From Paulinella micropora (Eukaryota; Cercozoa; Imbricatea; Euglyphida; Paulinellidae), in contig WBZZ01006793.1 in assembly GCA_019918135.1 (NCBI GenBank), positions 1 to 64,000 of the forward strand: a DNA stretch of 64,000 nucleotides. Reading direction: 5' to 3'. The notes under the pieces are model-generated. The model saw only the letters and a program-made list of their open reading frames with translations, did no database searches and had not been told where the DNA came from. Numbering within the stretch: position 1 is the first letter of the stretch; each line of letters starts with the position of its first letter. The translations under genes were made by a program, and so were the position numbers. Below are positions 28,265 to 40,987 of this stretch, one piece after another.

Positions 28265-28298
28265 TTGGCGACAGATTTTATTCGAGAAAGGGATCTGT
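28236..28298. repeat. Copy of the ttccggggaaac element
   Basis: Shares the order palindrome tttcccggggaaac, then atttggcgacag, then ttttattcgagaaa with copies at ~40723, 42236 and 61645. Confidence 0.65.
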
Positions 28299-28299
28299 T

Positions 28300-29110
28300 C
28301 CCTTTGTTGTCAGGCAAAAAAAATTCCCGCAGCTCTTTTCATTTTTTTTCTGACCTTGCGCACGGTGATCTGCTCCTAGTTTCCAGTGCCACCAAATGTA
28401 AGACCGTCGAGTGGGCCGGATGCTGCGGCAGCCTGAGGGTGCCGTTGCAAGTGTCAAGATGACAACTTTGTCATGGATTTTTTTTTGCGCTGATTTTTGT
28501 ACACCGGCAAAGCGCGCCCCTGCCCTCCCTCTCCCGCTCCCGCTCCCGATTCTCAGACAGTGGACTAAGACAATTCCTGCTTCCTCCTTCCCTGCCTCTT
28601 CCCTCTGCACGCGCTCTGAGGAGGGACGAGGGGGAGAGGGGGATAGCAGGGGACAGGGGGAAAAGAGGGGCGAGAGGGGAGACGGGGGGAAGCACATCCC
28701 GCCCCCTTCTTCCTCCCTTCCTTTTCCTCCCTCCCCCTTTCTTTCCCCCCCCGTCTGTTCCCTTTGTTGTCGGGCCAAATTTTCTTTCCTTTTTGCATAT
28801 TTTTCTGACCTTGCGCACGGTGGCCGAGCCATGGCACGGGACAGGACGCCGTTGGAGGTAGTGAGGCTTTTGTCCTACTAGCACATTGACCACTGCCCAT
28901 CCATCCGCCGCAGGGTCGTGCTGGAGCACGGTGCTACGCTCCTAGTTTTCAGTGCCCAAGTGTACGACCGTCGAGCTCTAATTCAGCGTCAATTTTCTCC
29001 ATCTCCTAATTCTCACTGTCAAGTGTAAGACTTTGTCGAGCTTTAATTCAGCGTTAAACTACATTTTCTTGGCGCGCCCCTGCTCCTCCCCTTCCCACTG
29101 CCACCCCCGA
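28300..29110. repeat. R-family repeat block
   Basis: Contains two R cores (one truncated at 28352, one at 28806) with the intervening 3' modules, C/T tracts and the cagtgcc...gtcgagc module. No gene is seen. Confidence 0.75.
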
Positions 29111-29113
29111 CAA

Positions 29114-30521
29114 TTAGTCGGCGTAGGGCTGTGAGCGAGTCTTGAAGTCCGTCACGAGGGCCAGCTGCAACAACTCAAAACTTACATTGCGCAGCGTCGT
29201 ACCACGAATGCCACGCCAATACAGGTTTTGTTGTATTGGTTTTAGATAGAAAAAAGTGTCATCCTTGGTCTTGGTCTGCCCCAGGAGTTTTGTGGCACAT
29301 AACCATGAATCATTTAAGTTGATTTTGTTTTTGGAATATGGGTCCAAAACGCGTGTGCTGTGCGGCCACAAAACCTTGGCTTTTTCTAGGTACATATACA
29401 TCGAGAACAATGGACCCTCCTTGTTTTTTTCTAGTTCCGCCCACCACAGCGCACACGTCAAACACCAGCTAAGAGGAATACGCAATTGAAAACCTAGGAC
29501 CTTCTCTTTCAGCAGAACGTAGGGGAGTTCGGGCAGGGGCTTGGGCTTCTTAACAGCCTGTTGATAATCTTGCATCTGAATCCAAGAACAACTGTACACA
29601 ACCCAGAGGCACACGCGGTTGCTAAAGTGGATTAAGTCAGTGACCCGCACGGGGTTCTTTTCCAGACTTGCTTTGGTCAGAGTCAGGTAGGCACAGCCTG
29701 AGCGGGGCTGCTGGCGGTGCTTAATTTGGAGCACCGCCAGCCGCTCGTGGTCAAAGTCGATGGGTCGGAACTCCCGCTTATTGTCCAAGAGCAGGTTCCA
29801 CTCCGTCCAGTCCCAGTACAGAATGCGTTCCTTGGCTAATTTACGCAAGAAAGACCCCACGTCCCTAAGCCAGTGTTTCCAGAGCCAGTTATTCTGTGTA
29901 GGCGGCTTCTGGAATTCGGCGTGTTCGCTGGGGCCGCTTGCCGACGTAGGGCATGCAAAACCAGTAGTAGGTCGGTTGGCCTTGCGCCTTAACAGCCCAC
30001 ACGCGTTCTACTTTGGGCACCTTCCCATCTGTAACGGTGTGTAAATGTGCCTGTACTGCCGCGTCTAACAGGAATTCGTTGTTTTTGGAGCGCTTGAAGA
30101 CATGCCACTGGCCGCTCTCTTCTGCCACACCCACGGGATAAGCGACGAAGACATCTGGCTTTTTAAACCACTCTTGTTTATAACGATTTTGAAACTCGAT
30201 AAAGCCTTGCTCCTCGCAGGCTTTTATTGAGAATTTTAGATCTGAGCTTTTTTCTTGGTACAGGTCTGGTTCTTCTGTAGACAGCTCGGCCCGATCTTGT
30301 TCACTTTTTACGCAGTCTGTCTGTGGGCTGAGTACAGGAGATATATTTTCTTTTAGCAACTTGTCTAGCTCGGACAACACCTCGCTCTGGGCCTGATCGT
30401 CTTCCTTTGTCATGTCTATTAAGTGCTTCAAGCAAGTCTTCAGGTTGCAAAATCGGTGATGACGCGTGCAGACTGCTGCGGTGGGGCCTGGTACAGGAAG
30501 GGGCATCCTTGGCTTTTGCAT
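29114..30521 (-). CDS. Divergent protein-kinase-like gene, split by a +1 frameshift
   Basis: Two frames make one ~465-aa protein: 29889-30521, then a frame open from about 29940 down to 29114. The first ends with an N-lobe-like region: a lysine strand (WHVFKRSKNN), a helix, and a hinge-like strand YYWFCMPYVG. The second carries a catalytic-loop match, YWDWTEWN, with D and N in the HRDxxxxN spacing, then PIDFDHE in place of DFG. The H, R and K of the canonical loop are replaced, so activity is uncertain. The +1 change lies near the G4 run at 29930-29933. The flanks are R-family repeats on both sides. The kinase-like fold is probable but not certain. Confidence 0.55.
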
Positions 30522-30559
30522 TGGCCCGTAAAGACGGTGTGCGGTTGGCCTGAGAGCCC

Positions 30560-32650
30560 TGGGAGCTGATTGCTTGTATTTCTGTTTTCTTTTTTAGACA
30601 AGAGAAATAAAAAAAACAGGAAAAAAAGGGCTTCGGCCGCCACACTCACCTCCCCCCCCACTCGCTGCCCGCCGGCAGTTGAAGGTGACGGCAATGCGGG
30701 AGTAGCACATCCCGCCCCCTTCTTCATCCCTTCCTTTTCCTCCCTCCCCCTTTCTTCTTCCCTCCCGTCTGTTCCCTTTGTTGTCGGGCAAAAAAAATGT
30801 CCCGCAGATCTTTGCATATTTTTCTGACCTTGCGCACGGTGGCCGAGCTATGGCACGGACAGGACGCCGTCGGGCTTTAATTCAGCGTGTTCTTTTTCGT
30901 ACTCTCTTGGCGCGCGAGCAGAGCACAGACGGTGCCGCCCATGGTTCGAACATAGGCTACCGCAGAAACATGAAGTGGGCCGGATGCTGCGGCAGCTTGA
31001 GGGTGCCGTTGCAAGTGTCAAGTATAAGACTTTGTCGAGCTTTAATTCAGCGTAAATTACATTTTTTTTGGCGCGCCCCTGCTCCTCCCCCTTCCCCCTG
31101 CCACTCCCGACAATTCGTGCTTCCTCTTTCCCTGCCTCTTCCCTCTGCAAGATCTGCGGAAATATGAAAAGTGGAAAAGAAATTTGTTTTGGAACGCGTT
31201 TGCACGCGCAAACAAGGGACGAGGGGAGGGTTGGGGGGGATAGCAGGGGACAGGGGGGACAGAGGGACAAGAGGGGGGGGCGGGGGGGAAAGCACACCCC
31301 GCCCCCTTCTTCCCCCCTTCCTCTTCCTCCCTCCCTCCCCCTTTCACCCCCCGTCTGTTTCCTTTGTTGTCGGGCAAAAAAATTTCTTTTCCACTTTTCA
31401 TATTATTTTTCTGACCTTGCGCACGGTGGCCGAGCCATGGCACGGACAGGACGCTGGGGGGGGGGGGTAGTGAGGCCTTTGTCCTCCTAGCACATTGACC
31501 ACCGCCCATTCATTCGCCGCATGGTCGTGCTGGAGCGCAGTGCCCGAGTGTAAGACCGTCGAGCTTTAATTCAGCGTATTCTTTTTTGCACTCTCCTGGC
31601 GCCCCCCCCCCCCCCCCTCCCCTCCGTATTCTCAAATCCTTTCTGCCGCCCTTCCCCCTTCCCTCTTACCGACGGGGGAGGGGGGGACGGATTAATCCCC
31701 CCCCCCTGCCCTTTCTTCTCTTAGCTTTCAGTGCCGAAGATTAAAGCTTTGTCAAGGATTTCCTTCGCGCGATTTTTTTTACAACGGCGAAGCGCGCCCC
31801 TCCCCCACCTCTTGTCATATTTCTCTGACCTTGCGCACGGTGGCCTAGCCATGGCACGGACGGGACGCCGTCGGGGCCGGCCGGGGCTCTTGTCCTCCTG
31901 GCACATTGGCCACCGCCCATCCATCCGCCGCAGGGTCGTGCTGGAGCACGGTGCTACGCTCCTCATTCTCAGTGTCAAGTGTAAGACTTTGTCGAGTTTT
32001 AATTCAGCGTGGACTTTTCTTGCAATTTCTTGGCGCGCCCCTACCCCTGTCCTTTCCGTTTCCCTCCCCCTCTCTTGGGTTCTCAGTGCCAAGATTAAGA
32101 CTTTGTCAGGGATCTTTTTTGCGCTGATTTTTGTACACCGGCGAAGCGCGCCTTTGCTATCCCTTCTCGGGCTCCCGCCCCCGATTCTCAGACAGTGAGA
32201 AGGGACCGGGGAGGGGGAGCACATCCCGCCCCCCTTCTTCCCCCCAATGTAAGACCGTCGAGCTTTAATTCAGCGCATTCTTTTTCGCACTCTCTTGGCG
32301 CCCTTACCTTCCCCCTTCCCGCCCGCTCCCGATTCCCCCTTCCCCTGCTCCTTGAGCCCCCCGGGCTCAGGGGGCTCAGAGGGAGGGAAGAAAGAAAGCC
32401 CCAAGGGGGGGGCGCCCCCCCCCCCCCATCGGTGGGCTCCAACAAAAGGTTTACTTATTTTTGCCCCCCGCCCTGAGGAGGGAGGGGGATGTGCCGCGTG
32501 CTGCTCTTTCTCTCTCCCAGCTGCCTGCCGGTCTCAGGGGGGTTTGCTTTCCTAGATTTTAATGCAATCCGGAATGGTTTCTGAGCCGGCTCTTTTGCTA
32601 ATTTAATTCATTTCAGAGCCAAAATAATCTCCCCCTTTTTTTACGTGTGT
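30560..32650. repeat. R-family repeat block
   Basis: Holds R cores at 30826, 31413 and 31826, the agcagagcacagacggtgcc module (30918), an element in the opposite direction containing ttgcacgcgcaaacaagg (31145-31225), C runs of 18 or more near 31600, and a copy of the gagccccccgggctc palindrome module (32350-32590). No intact gene is seen. Confidence 0.75.
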
Positions 32651-32761
32651 GCCTGGAGGGCTAGGGGGAAGGCAACTCTCTTGTCCTTTTCTTTGTTCCC
32701 TCCCGTCTAGAACTAGGGGAGGGATTTCCTGCCCGCGTAAGCAAGTTAGGTTGGGTAAAAA

Positions 32762-33425
32762 TTACAGAGGAGTCTCGGTTAAAAACGCGTCTACACGAGG
32801 CCTTGCTCTCCTAAGTTGCTCCACCGTCTCTGGTGCAATAGCTGCGCAGTTGTACAAGCGTAAGGAGCTTAGAGATTTGGAATCACAAATTTGCACTAGT
32901 TCGTCGTAGGCGACTTCTTCAGCAGTTCGCAGGCTTAGTTGCCGGAGCCTGGGAAGCGACGCTATGTGCCTTAGATTTGGGTCTCTAATTCGAGCCTCTC
33001 GAGCCTTGTAAGCGCTCGCAGACGGTTCAGCCCCTTGCGGGTGACTTGCCAACACGAGTGAAGCTTCAGATGAACGAGTGACAGAAGCCCCGCAATAGCG
33101 ACCAGCGTGTCGTCCGTGATACTAGAGCTTTCTTCCAACACTAGTTCGAAGATTGCCGGGGGCGCTTGCAGGCTGGCTAGTGCAACTGCTACGTCCTCGT
33201 CGCAAGTGGCAACGAAAAGCCGGCTGACAGAAGCCATTGCCGACAGCAGCAGAGCAAGGCCTGGTTCTGCTTCCCCTACTTCATCGCCGGAGTAACTCAG
33301 ATCGCGCACGTGAATACCACGCAACAAATCTATGGCGGCTTCGGTCTGGTGAGCAGCACAGTAAACAACGTGAACCGCCGTCTTGGGTCCGCGGATCAGG
33401 GGCGCGCTAAGAAAATAGAAAAAAG
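32762..33425 (-). pseudogene. LRR gene remnant, 5' end replaced by a repeat module
   Basis: The upper frame (32971 to about 33425) lacks an ATG. Its open frame runs into the aattacattctttt...agcgcgcccc repeat module, so the start is lost. It reads KTAVHVVYCAAHQTEAAID, then LRR strands (LVHLKLHSCWQVTRKGLNRL, RLERLELE). After a -1 change between 32971 and 33055 the second frame continues with LPRLRQLSLRTAEEV and SLSSLRLYNCAAIAPETVE. The pattern matches the AMN1/F-box-type LRR class. One frameshift plus a missing start indicate a decaying gene. Confidence 0.6.
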
Positions 33426-33439
33426 AATGTAATTAGAAA

Positions 33440-36400
33440 AGTCTCGACAAGGGAGGGGAAGGGGGCTCAGTGGATGTGTTGCATGTATTTATTTTTTTGT
33501 AGCTTATGCGCCCTTCCCCCCTACCCCTTCCCTCTCCCTCGGATAGTTCTCAGTGCCAAGTGTAAGACCTTGCCGAGTTTTGATAAAAGGATTTCGCACA
33601 TTCTTTGGCGCCTCCCCCCCTTCCCTCTCTTCTTTAAATTTGTTTTGTGTTCTTTCTCCCCTCCCCTCCCCCCTTCCCTCTTACTGAGGGGGGGGAAGAC
33701 AGATTGATCCTCCCCGGCCCCTTCCTCTCTTAGTTTTCAGTGCCAAAGCCTGAGATTTTGTCAAGGATTTCCTTTTATTGATTCTTTTTTACACCGGCGA
33801 AGCGCGCCCCCCTCCCTCTTTTCATATTTTTCTGACCTTGCGCACAATGATGGCCGAGCCATGGCACGGACAGGACGCCGTCGGGGCCCGGCCGGGCTCT
33901 TGTCCTCCTAGCACATTGACCACCGCCCATCCATTCGCCGCAGAGTCGTGCTGGAGCACGGTGCTCTGCTCCTAGTTTTCAGTGCTCAAGTGTACACTCG
34001 GCCGGATGCTGCGGCAGTCTGAGGGTGCCGTTGCAAGTGTCAAGTGTAAGACTTTGTCGAGTTTTAATCCAGCGTAGACTTTTCTTGCACCGACGAAGCG
34101 CCCCACTCCCCTTGTCCCTTCCCTTTCCTTCTCCCTCCCTTCCTTTTCCTCCCTCCCCCCGTCTGTTCCCTTTGTTGTCGGGCCAAATTTTCTTTCCTTT
34201 TTTCATATTCCCGCGGATCTTGCGCACGGTGGCTGAGCCATGGCACGGACAGAACGCCGTCGGGGCCGGCTGGGGCTTTTGTCGTACTAGCACATTGACC
34301 ACCGCGCATCCATCCGCAGCAGGGTCGTGCTGGAAGCACAATACGCAAGATCTGCGGAAACATCTGCAGGAATATGAAAAGTGGAAAAGAATTTTTTTTT
34401 TGGAACGCGAACAGAGCACAGACGGTGCCGGCCAGGGTTCATGGCTCGGGCTACCGCAGCGACATGACATGGGCCGGATGCCGTTGCAAGTGTCAAGTGT
34501 AATGCCTTGTCTAGTTTTAATCCAGCGTGGACTTTTCTTACACCGGCGAAGCTACAAACAAAATAAATACATGCAACGCCTCCACTAATCCCCCCCGGCC
34601 CCTTCCTCTCTTAGTTTTCAGTGCCAAGGTTGCAGCTTTGTCATGGATTTTTTTATTTTTTTTGTACATTTCTTAGCGCGCCCCTGCCCCGCTCTCCCGC
34701 CCCCGATTCTCACACAGTGAGGGGGGGGGGGGGGAAAGAAGCACATCCCGCCTCCTTCTTCCTCCCTCGCCCCCTTCTTTCCCCCCCGTCTATTCCCTTT
34801 GTTGTCGGGCAAAAAAAATTTCTTTCTTTTCATATTCTTCTGACCTTGCGCACGGTGGCCGAGCCATGGCACGGACAGGACGCCGTCGGGGGTGGTGAGG
34901 CCCTTGTCCTCCGAGCACATTGACCACCGCCCATCCATCCGCCGCAGGGTTGTGCTGGAGCACGGGTGCGCAAGGGAAAGAGGGAGGGAGAATGGCGCAG
35001 AAGCTACAAACAAAATAAATACATGCAACGCCTCCACTGAACCCCCCCGCCCCCTATGCGGGGCGCCTTTCCCCCTTCCCTCCCGATTCTCAGACAGTGA
35101 GGGGAGGGGGGGCGGCGGGGAGAAGCACATCCCGCCCCCTTCTTTTCCCCTCCCCCCCTTCTTCCCTTCCCCTGTCTGTTCCCTTTGTTGTCGGGCAAAA
35201 AAATGTTTTTTCCTCTTTGCATATTTTTCTGAACTTGCGCACGGTGGTCGAGCCATGGCACGGACGGGACGCCGGGGGGCGGCCGGGCCCTTGTCCTCCT
35301 GGCACATTGACCACCGCCCATCCATCCGCCGCAGGGTCGTGCTGGAGCACGGTGCTACGCTCCTAGTTTTCAGTGCCCAAGTGTACGACCGTCGAGCTTT
35401 AATTCAGCGTCAATTCTCTCTATCTCCTAATTCTCAGTGTCAAGTGTAAGACTTTGTCGAGTTTTAATTCAGCGTGACTTTTCTTGCACCGGCAAAGCGC
35501 CCCACTCCTCCTGTTCTTTCCCTTTCCCTCCCCCTCTCTTGGTTCTCAGTGCCAAGATTAGGACTTTGTCAGGGATCTTTTTAATTTTTTTTGTACACCG
35601 GCGAAGCGCGCCCCTGCCCCCCCCCCCCCTTCTCCGGCTCCCGCCCCCTTCCTCTTTCTCCCGTCTGTTCCCTTTGTTGTTGGGCAAAGAAATTTTTTTT
35701 CCTCTTTTCATATTCCCGCGGATCTTGCGCACGGTGGCCGAGCTATGGCACGGACAGGACGCCGTCGGGGCCGGCCGGGGCTCTTGTCCTCCTAGCACAT
35801 TGACCACCGCCCATCCATTCGCCGCAAGGTCGCGCTGGAGCACGGTGCTCAGCTCCTAGTTTTCAGTGCCAACGTGTACGACCGTCGAGTGGGCCGGATG
35901 CTGCGGCAGCTTGAGGGTGCCGTTGCAAGTGTCAAGTGTAAGACTTTGTCGGGCTTTAATTCAGCGCATTCTTTTTCGCACTCTCTTGGCGCCCCTACCC
36001 TCCCCCTTCCCTCCCGCTCCCGATTCCCCCTTCCCCTGCTCCTTGAGCCCCCGGGCTCAGGGGGCTCAGAGGGAGGGAAGAAAGAAAGGGGTAGAGGGGA
36101 AGGGGGCGCCCCCCCCCCCCAATCGGTGGGCTCCAAAAAAAGTTTTCTTATTTCTGCCCCCCGCTCTGAGGAGGGAGGGATGTGCCGCGTGCTGCCCTTT
36201 CTCTCTCGCAGTTGCCTGCCGGTCTCTGGGGGGTTTGCCTTCCTAGATTTGCCAGGCTTTTCATCGCGTCGGTCACCGCAGCGCATAGTTTCCCCTTGCA
36301 CCAGGCCACGACGTTCGCGCCTGTGTAACTAGCTTCAAACAGTTGGTCTCCGGCACCGGAGTCCATGGCCGCTCTCCGGTTTGCGTTCCCCTGCTTTTTT

Positions 36401-39400
36401 TTCCACCGACTGCTTTTTTTCCTTAGCCTATCAAGCCTCAGCGCATAGTCTCCCCCCTTTTTTGCGTGTGTGCCTAGAGGGCCAGGGGGAGGTAACCCTC
36501 TTGCCCTTTTCTTTGCTCCCTCCCTTTCTTTCCCCTCCCCCCCGTCTGTTCCCTTTGTTGTCGGGCAACAAATTTTTTCTTCCTTTTTTCATATTTTCCT
36601 GACCTTGCGCACGGTGGTCGAGCTATGGCACGGTGATCTGTTTTTAGTTTTCAGTGCCCCAAGTGTAAGACCGTCGAGTGGGCCGGATGCTGCGGCAGCC
36701 TGAGGGTGCCGTTGCAAGTGTCAAGTGCGATGCTTTGTCGAGTTTTCATTCAGCGTGATTTTTCTTGTACACCGGCGAAGCGCGCCCCTCTACTCCACCG
36801 CCCCCCCCCTCTGTATCCAGAAATCCTTTCTGCCCCTTCTCCCCCGAGCCCAGGGGGCTCAAGGAGCAGGGGAGGGGAAGGGGAAAGGGTGAATGGCGCA
36901 GAAGCTACAAACAAAATAAATACATGCAACGCCTCCATTTATCTCACCTATGCCGGGCGCTTTCCCCCCTTCCCTCTTACTGAACTGGGGGGGGGGGGGA
37001 AGATAGATTTAATCCTCCCCGGCCCCTTCCCTTCCTCTCTTAGCTTTCAGTGCCAAGATGACAACTTTGTCATGGATTTTTTTAATTTCTTTTGTACACC
37101 GGCAAGGCGCGCCCCTGCCCTCCCTCTCCCGCTCTTGCTCCCGATTCTCAGACAGTGAGGGGGACGGGGGGGGACAAGCACATCCCGCCCCCTTCTCCCC
37201 CCCTTCCTCTTCTCCCCTTCTTTCCCCCCGTCTGTTCCCTTTGTTGTCTAGCAAAAAAAAATTCTTTTCCTCTTTTCATATTTTCTGACCTTGCGCACGG
37301 TGGCCGAGCCATGGCACGGACAGGACGCCGTCGGGGGGATAGTGAGGCCCTTGTCCTCCTAGCACATTGACCACCGCCATCCATCCGCCGTGGGTTCGTG
37401 CTGGCGCAAACAAGGGACGAGGGGAGGGGGGGGGGGGATAGAGAGCACACTCCACCCCTCCCTGTACACGTTCTCAGACGGGGGGGGGGGGGGGGGGGCA
37501 AGACAGATCGTGCCTGATCCTCCCCCCCGCCCCTTCCCTCTCCCTCTCTTAGTTCTCAGTGCCAAAATTAAGATTTTGTCAGTAATTTTTTTTTCGCGTG
37601 ATTTTTCTTGTACACCGGCGAAGCGCCCCCCCCCCTTTCCCTGCCTCTTCTCTCCCCTCTACTCCCTTTCCCCCCCCTGAGCCCGGGGGGCTCAAAGAGC
37701 AGGGGGCAGAATTTCAACAAAACTAAGATGATTCCATTGAGCCCATGGTCACCCCCCCCCTGTATCCTCGGATCTTTTCTGCCACCCCTCCCCTCTTCTC
37801 GACGGGGGGAGGATGGAAAGACAGATTGATCCTCCCCGGCCCCTTTCTCTCTTAGCTTTCAGTGCCAAAGATTAAAACTTTGTCAAGGATTTCTTTTTTT
37901 TTAATTTTTTTATATTCTTAGCGCGCCCCCCCCCCTCCCTCTTTTCATATTTTTCCGACCTTGCGCACGGTAGCCGAGCTATGGCACGGACAGGGCGCCG
38001 TCGAGCTTTAATTCTGCGTATTCTTTTTCGTACTCTCTTGGCGCGCAAGCAGAGCACAGACGGTGCCGGCCGGGATTCTAACATAGGCTTCTAATAACGT
38101 GAAGTGGGCCGGATGCTGCGGCAGCCTGAGGGCGCCGTTGCAAGTGTCAAGTGCAATGCCTTGTCGAGCTTTAATTCAGCGTAAATTACATTTTTTCGGC
38201 GCGGCCCCCTCCCCTGCCCTTTCCCTCTCCCGCTCCCTGTTCTCAGTGCCAATAGAAAAAATCTATCAGGGATTTCTTTTTTTGCGTGATTCTTTTTTGT
38301 ACACCGGCAAAGCGCGCCCCTGCCTCTTCCCTCTGCGGAAATATCTGCGGGAATATGAAAAGTGGGAAAGAAAATTTTTTTTGGAACGCGTTTGCACGCG
38401 CAAACAAGGGACGAGGGGAAGGGGGGATAACAGGGGACAAGGGGAACAAAGGGACGCCCACTTTCTTGGCGCCCCACCCCCCCTGTCCCTTATCTTTCCT
38501 TCTCCCTCTCTTGGTGCTCAGTGCCAAGATTAAAGCTTTGTCAGGGATTTTTTTTGCGTGATTTTTCTTGTATACCGGCGAAGCGCGCCCCTACCCTCTC
38601 CCTTCCCTCTCCCACTCCCTGTTCTCAGACGGGGAAATATTAAGACAATTCGTGCTCTCCCTCCCCCCCCCCCCCTGCCTCTTCCTCTCTCTCCCCTCTA
38701 CTCCATCCCCCCCCCCCCTCTGTACCCAGAAATCCTTTCTGCCACCCTCCCCTGAGCCCAGGGGGCTCAAGGAGCAATGGAGGGGAAGAGGGGAAGGGTG
38801 AATAGCGCAGAAGCTACAAACAAAATAGATACATGGAACGCCTCCACTAATCCCCCCCGGCCCCTTCCTCTTTTAGTTTTCAGTGCCAAGATTACAACTC
38901 TGTCACGGACTTTTTTAATTTTTTTTTTGTACACACCGGCCAAGCGCGCCCCTGCCCTCCCTCTCCCGATTCTCAGACAGTGAAGGGGGACGGGGAGAAG
39001 CACATCCCGCCCCCTTCTTCCCTCCTTTCTCTTCTTCCTTCCCCCCCTTTCTTCCCCCCCCCCGGTCTGTTCCCTTTGGTGTCGGGAAATTTCTTTTTCC
39101 TCTTTTCATATTTTTCTGACCTTGCGCACAGTGGCCGAGCCATGGCACGGACAGGACGCCGTCATGGTGGTGAGACCCTTGTCCTCCTAGCACATTGACC
39201 ACCGCCCACCCATCCGCCGCAGGGTCGTGCTGGAGCACGGTGCTCTGCTCCTAGTTTTCAGTGCCCCCCGTGTAAGACCGTCGAGCTTTGGTTCAACGTA
39301 TTCTTTTTCGCACTCTCTTGGCGCGCGAGCAGAGCACAGACGGTGCCGGCTAGGGTTCTAACATAGGCTACCGCAGAAACATGACGTGGGCCCGATGCTG

Positions 39401-40110
39401 CGGCAGCCTGAGGGTGCCGTTGCAAGTGTCAAGTGTAATGCCTTGTCGAGTTTTAATTAAAAAAGACTTTTCTTGCACTTTCTTGGCGCCCCCTGCCTCT
39501 TCCTCTCTCCTGAGCCCAGGGGAATGGCGCAGAAGCTACAAACAAGATAAATACACGCAACGCCTCTACTAACCCCCTATGCCGGGCGCCTTCCTCCCTT
39601 CCCTCTTACTGACGGGGGGTAAAGATAGATTAATCCTCCCATGCCCCTTTCTCTCTTAGTTTTCAGTGCCAAGACTACAACTTTGTCATGGATTTTTTTA
39701 CATTTTTTTGTACACCGGCGAAGCGCGCCCCTGCCCTCCCTTCTCCGGCTCCCGCCCCCTTCCTCTTTCTCCCGTCTGTTCCCTTTGTTGTTGGGCAAAG
39801 AAATTTTTTTTTCCTCTTTTCATATTCCCGCGGATCTTGCGCACGGTGGCCGAGCTATGGCACGGACAGGACGCCGTCGGGGCCGGCCGGGGCTCTTGTC
39901 CTCCTAGCACATTGACCACCGCCCATCCATCCATTCGCCGCAAGGTCGCGCTGGAGCACAGTGCTCCGCTCCTAGTTTTCAGTGCTAACGTGTACGACAG
40001 TCGAGTGGCCGGATGCTGCGGCAGCTTGAGGGTGCCGTTGCAAGTGTCAAGTGTAAGACTTTGTCGAGCTTTAATTCAGCGCATTCTTTTTCGCACTCTC
40101 TTGGCGCCCC
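33440..40110. repeat. Main R-family repeat array
   Basis: About 6.7 kb without an intact gene. R cores start near 33831, 34218, 34841, 35230, 35723, 36599, 37286, 37957, 39117 and 39834, all in one orientation. Between them lie 3' modules with T runs, the ggccggatgctgcgg module, the acaaacaaaataaatacatgc module (34550, 35005, 36905, 38818, 39540) and palindrome modules. The longest G run in the window (about 19) is near 37480. Every open frame here is a translation of repeats. Confidence 0.8.
36148..36366 (-). pseudogene. Short coiled-coil-family fragment
   Basis: Reads MDSGAGDQLFEASYTGANVV and then AAVTDAMKSLANL before merging into a palindrome module. The same start and AAVTDAVNSLAP recur at 47245-47640, so this is a truncated sister copy. 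Confidence 0.45.
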
Positions 40111-40135
40111 TACCCTCCCCCTTCCCTCCCGCTCG

Positions 40136-40326
40136 GACTGGGCTTGCAAACTCAAGTTGTCCCACAGAAGCTTGTGCTGCAATTTCAGCGAGCCATTGGC
40201 CTGCACCGTCGCCTTGATTGCTTTGCCTTGCAGCTCAAACATGTGCTCTCCGGCGTCCGAGACCTTGGTAAGAACATTCATGTCAAGGGCAGAAAAGAGT
40301 TCGCCCCCGGAGCAGTTCTCGTCCAT
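40136..40326 (-). pseudogene. Fragment of the 17-kb coiled-coil family
   Basis: Starts with an ATG at 40326 (MDENCSGGELFSALDMNVL) and contains HMFELQGK and LLWDNLSLQAQS, matching the family seen at 17071-18029. It then runs into an R-family module at ~40136, which supplies the rest of the frame. Confidence 0.45.
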
Positions 40327-40552
40327 GTTACGCCTCTTTACCTGAGCGCCAAAGCTTTGGACATTAATTTGTTGTTCGGTCTCGTTCCCAACTCATTTCG
40401 TGCCAAATGTTTTGACCTTGCCCTGCGGTAGGGGCGCGAACAGCAAGAGGGAGCGGGGCGACGAGAGTGAGCGGGGGGGAAAGAGAAGGGGGGGGGGGGG
40501 GGTTTACCATAGTCGCGTTATTTTCTTCTCCTTCCCCTTGTTCTTTGAGCCC

Positions 40553-40697
40553 GAGGGTGCGCTGAGATCAAAGAGATAATCTACCCATGAAGAAGCACAA
40601 AGGCAAGTTTGACTTACAGCTGTGCCTCAGAGGCAAGTCTGGTGCTGGCCGATTGCCAAGAAGCCACCTGCTTATTTGACCTGCCCAGATCGGATTG
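40553..40697 (+). pseudogene. Internally deleted copy of the 18-kb LRR gene
   Basis: Three separate pieces of the 18062-19558 region are joined: the leader with gagataatctacccatga, then aagcacaaaggcaag...ctcag, then gtctggtgctggccgattgc, and finally the gene end gacctgcccagatcggatt. More than 1.2 kb of the parent is missing at two internal points. Confidence 0.7.
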
Positions 40698-40987
40698 ATT
40701 GCGCGGGGGGAAAGAAGTTGGGTAGTTTTTCCGGGGAAACACGCACGCACAGATTTGGCGACAGGTTTCATTCGAGAAACGGGAAGCTGTACTTGTAAAG
40801 AATTACATTTCTCGCGCATGAATTGTCCTAGTCTCCTCGACGAATGAATGGACAGGGATTCGTTTCTTTCAAAGTTTGCTCTTTTAAGCGGTGCGCAGTT
40901 GACCAAGCAGTTGTGTATGATTAGCCCTCGCTCGTCCTCCTCAACATCTTTTTCCTCGTCACACAGGCAAGTCACAATGCCAGACAT
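40568..40987 (-). CDS. Small Cys-rich ORF fused to LRR-copy antisense
   Basis: 139 aa from an ATG at 40987. The first ~85 residues (MSGIVTCLCDEEKDVEEDER, then NCLVNCAPLKRANFERNE) have protein-like composition with an acidic patch and four Cys. The C-terminal part is antisense to the deleted LRR copy and the ttccggggaaac element, so it is not expected to be meaningful. Confidence 0.3.
   Translation of the reverse strand: MSGIVTCLCDEEKDVEEDERGLIIHNCLVNCAPLKRANFERNESLSIHSSRRLGQFMREKCNSLQVQLPVSRMKPVAKSVRACFPGKTTQLLSPRAINPIWAGQISRWLLGNRPAPDLPLRHSCKSNLPLCFFMGRLSL

Noticed and set aside
33440..40110. Dozens of ORFs of 60-230 codons in the repeat arrays
   Set aside because: They are translations of the same modules in different frames, Pro/Gly/Arg-rich because of the G/C tracts, and lack consistent starts.
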